Below, one piece after another: positions 28,449 through 28,844 of a DNA stretch of 28,844 bases; position 1 is the first letter of the stretch; the number at the start of each line of letters is the position of its first letter. Position numbers and translations under genes: made by a program. The DNA comes from Haplomitrium mnioides (taxonomy: Eukaryota; Marchantiophyta; Haplomitriopsida; Calobryales): NCBI GenBank assembly GCA_049999725.1, contig JBNGIS010011496.1:1-28844 (forward strand). Direction: 5' to 3'. Under the pieces are notes generated by a model. The model saw only the letters and a program-made list of their open reading frames with translations. It was not told the origin of the DNA and made no database searches.

Positions 28449-28708
28449 TGTAAGAGATACCAACTTTAGTGAGCAATAACTAAAAATAGAGTAAGATATA
28501 GAAAAAAAAATATGTCTAGCAAGTCATAATTAAGTTAGAGTACTAAAATGAAGAGAAAGTCAGCAAATTAAAGTGAACATAAAGTTCTAGAGGCACAACT
28601 TTAGAAGACGATAAGAACACTTGACAAGTAGAGAATCAAAGAGCAGTAGAAGGCTATAAGATAAATACATGTAGAAGAAGCAAAATTAAAGTAAAAGGTG
28701 GTCTAATA
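28449..28708 (+). repeat. Partial 3' LTR of element 5
   Basis: TGTAAGAGATACCAACTTTA begins a stretch colinear with 13355-13680: shared words ATGTCTAG.AAG, AAGTTAGAGTA, GAGAAAGTCA.C.AATTAAA, TTTAGAAGA.GATAAG, AGTAAA.GGTGGTC. The ABRE/G-box motifs present in element 3 are mutated here. The match ends at about 28708, before the TATA region, and leads into a microsatellite. Confidence 0.88.
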
Positions 28709-28718
28709 TGTATGAGTA

Positions 28719-28844
<126 letters not shown>

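Larger units (their letters stand above)
26240..28708 (+). mobile_element. Element 5: truncated copy of the element-3 chromovirus family
   Basis: Contains, in order, the end of gag with a decayed zinc knuckle, protease, RT, connection/RNase H and a partial 3' LTR. RT and protease match element 4; RNase H matches elements 3 and 4; the LTR matches 13355-13680. Most of gag, the 5' LTR and all of integrase are missing. Between RNase H (to about 28370) and LTR (28449) lie about 75 bp of unrelated filler, with no polypurine tract. Confidence 0.88.

Overview
This window looks like old, repeat-filled nuclear DNA of a seed plant. It carries several decayed Ty3/gypsy LTR retrotransposons primed by initiator-Met tRNA, one of them a chromodomain-bearing chromovirus, plus satellite and microsatellite DNA and one 100-base assembly gap. 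I found no intact host gene, tRNA, rRNA or CRISPR array. A very large, slowly purged genome such as a gymnosperm would fit, but that is inference. Every pol reading frame seen is broken.

Layout: (1) 1-753, unassigned AT-rich DNA with the gap at 328-427 and a weak second primer-binding site near 578. (2) 754-4730, element 1 (+): 5' LTR, iMet primer-binding site, then gag, protease, RT, RNase H and integrase relics, cut off inside integrase. (3) 4731-4905, the last third of an element-3-family LTR, interrupted by element 2. (4) 4906-11163, element 2 (+), a nested insertion bounded by TGTTAGG/CCTAACA and a 5-bp target duplication GTAAT. It has a 169-bp left LTR stub, a long RNase H-integrase frame and a 4.1-kb right LTR. 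(5) 11164-15118, element 3 (+), a chromovirus in tandem form: LTR end, primer site, leader, deletion, RNase H/integrase/chromodomain, polypurine tract, complete LTR, then a second primer site, leader and gag. (6) 15157-18323, element 4 (-), the same family inverted against element 3. (7) 18324-21880, unassigned DNA. (8) 21885-25110, a repeat-rich block: a 63-bp satellite of exact period, a minus-strand primer-binding site, and two families of degenerate repeats. (9) 25140-25516, an unrecognised coding-like stretch. (10) 26240-28708, element 5 (+), again the element-3 family, ending in a partial LTR. (11) 28723-28844, a GA microsatellite running off the window.

Order of events: elements 1 and 3 were fused by a deletion at 4731. 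Element 2 inserted later, 6 bp before the end of the element-3 5' LTR. The uninterrupted LTR at 13339-13904 provides the empty-site comparison. Elements 3, 4 and 5 share gag, pol and LTR sequence, so the window holds at least three copies of one chromovirus family in mixed orientation. I see no working system of cooperating genes. The most notable items are the nested-insertion record, a U3 array of ABRE/G-box motifs, the exact 63-bp satellite with an alternating purine-pyrimidine palindromic core, a G-quadruplex motif in the long LTR, and two coding-like stretches I cannot name.
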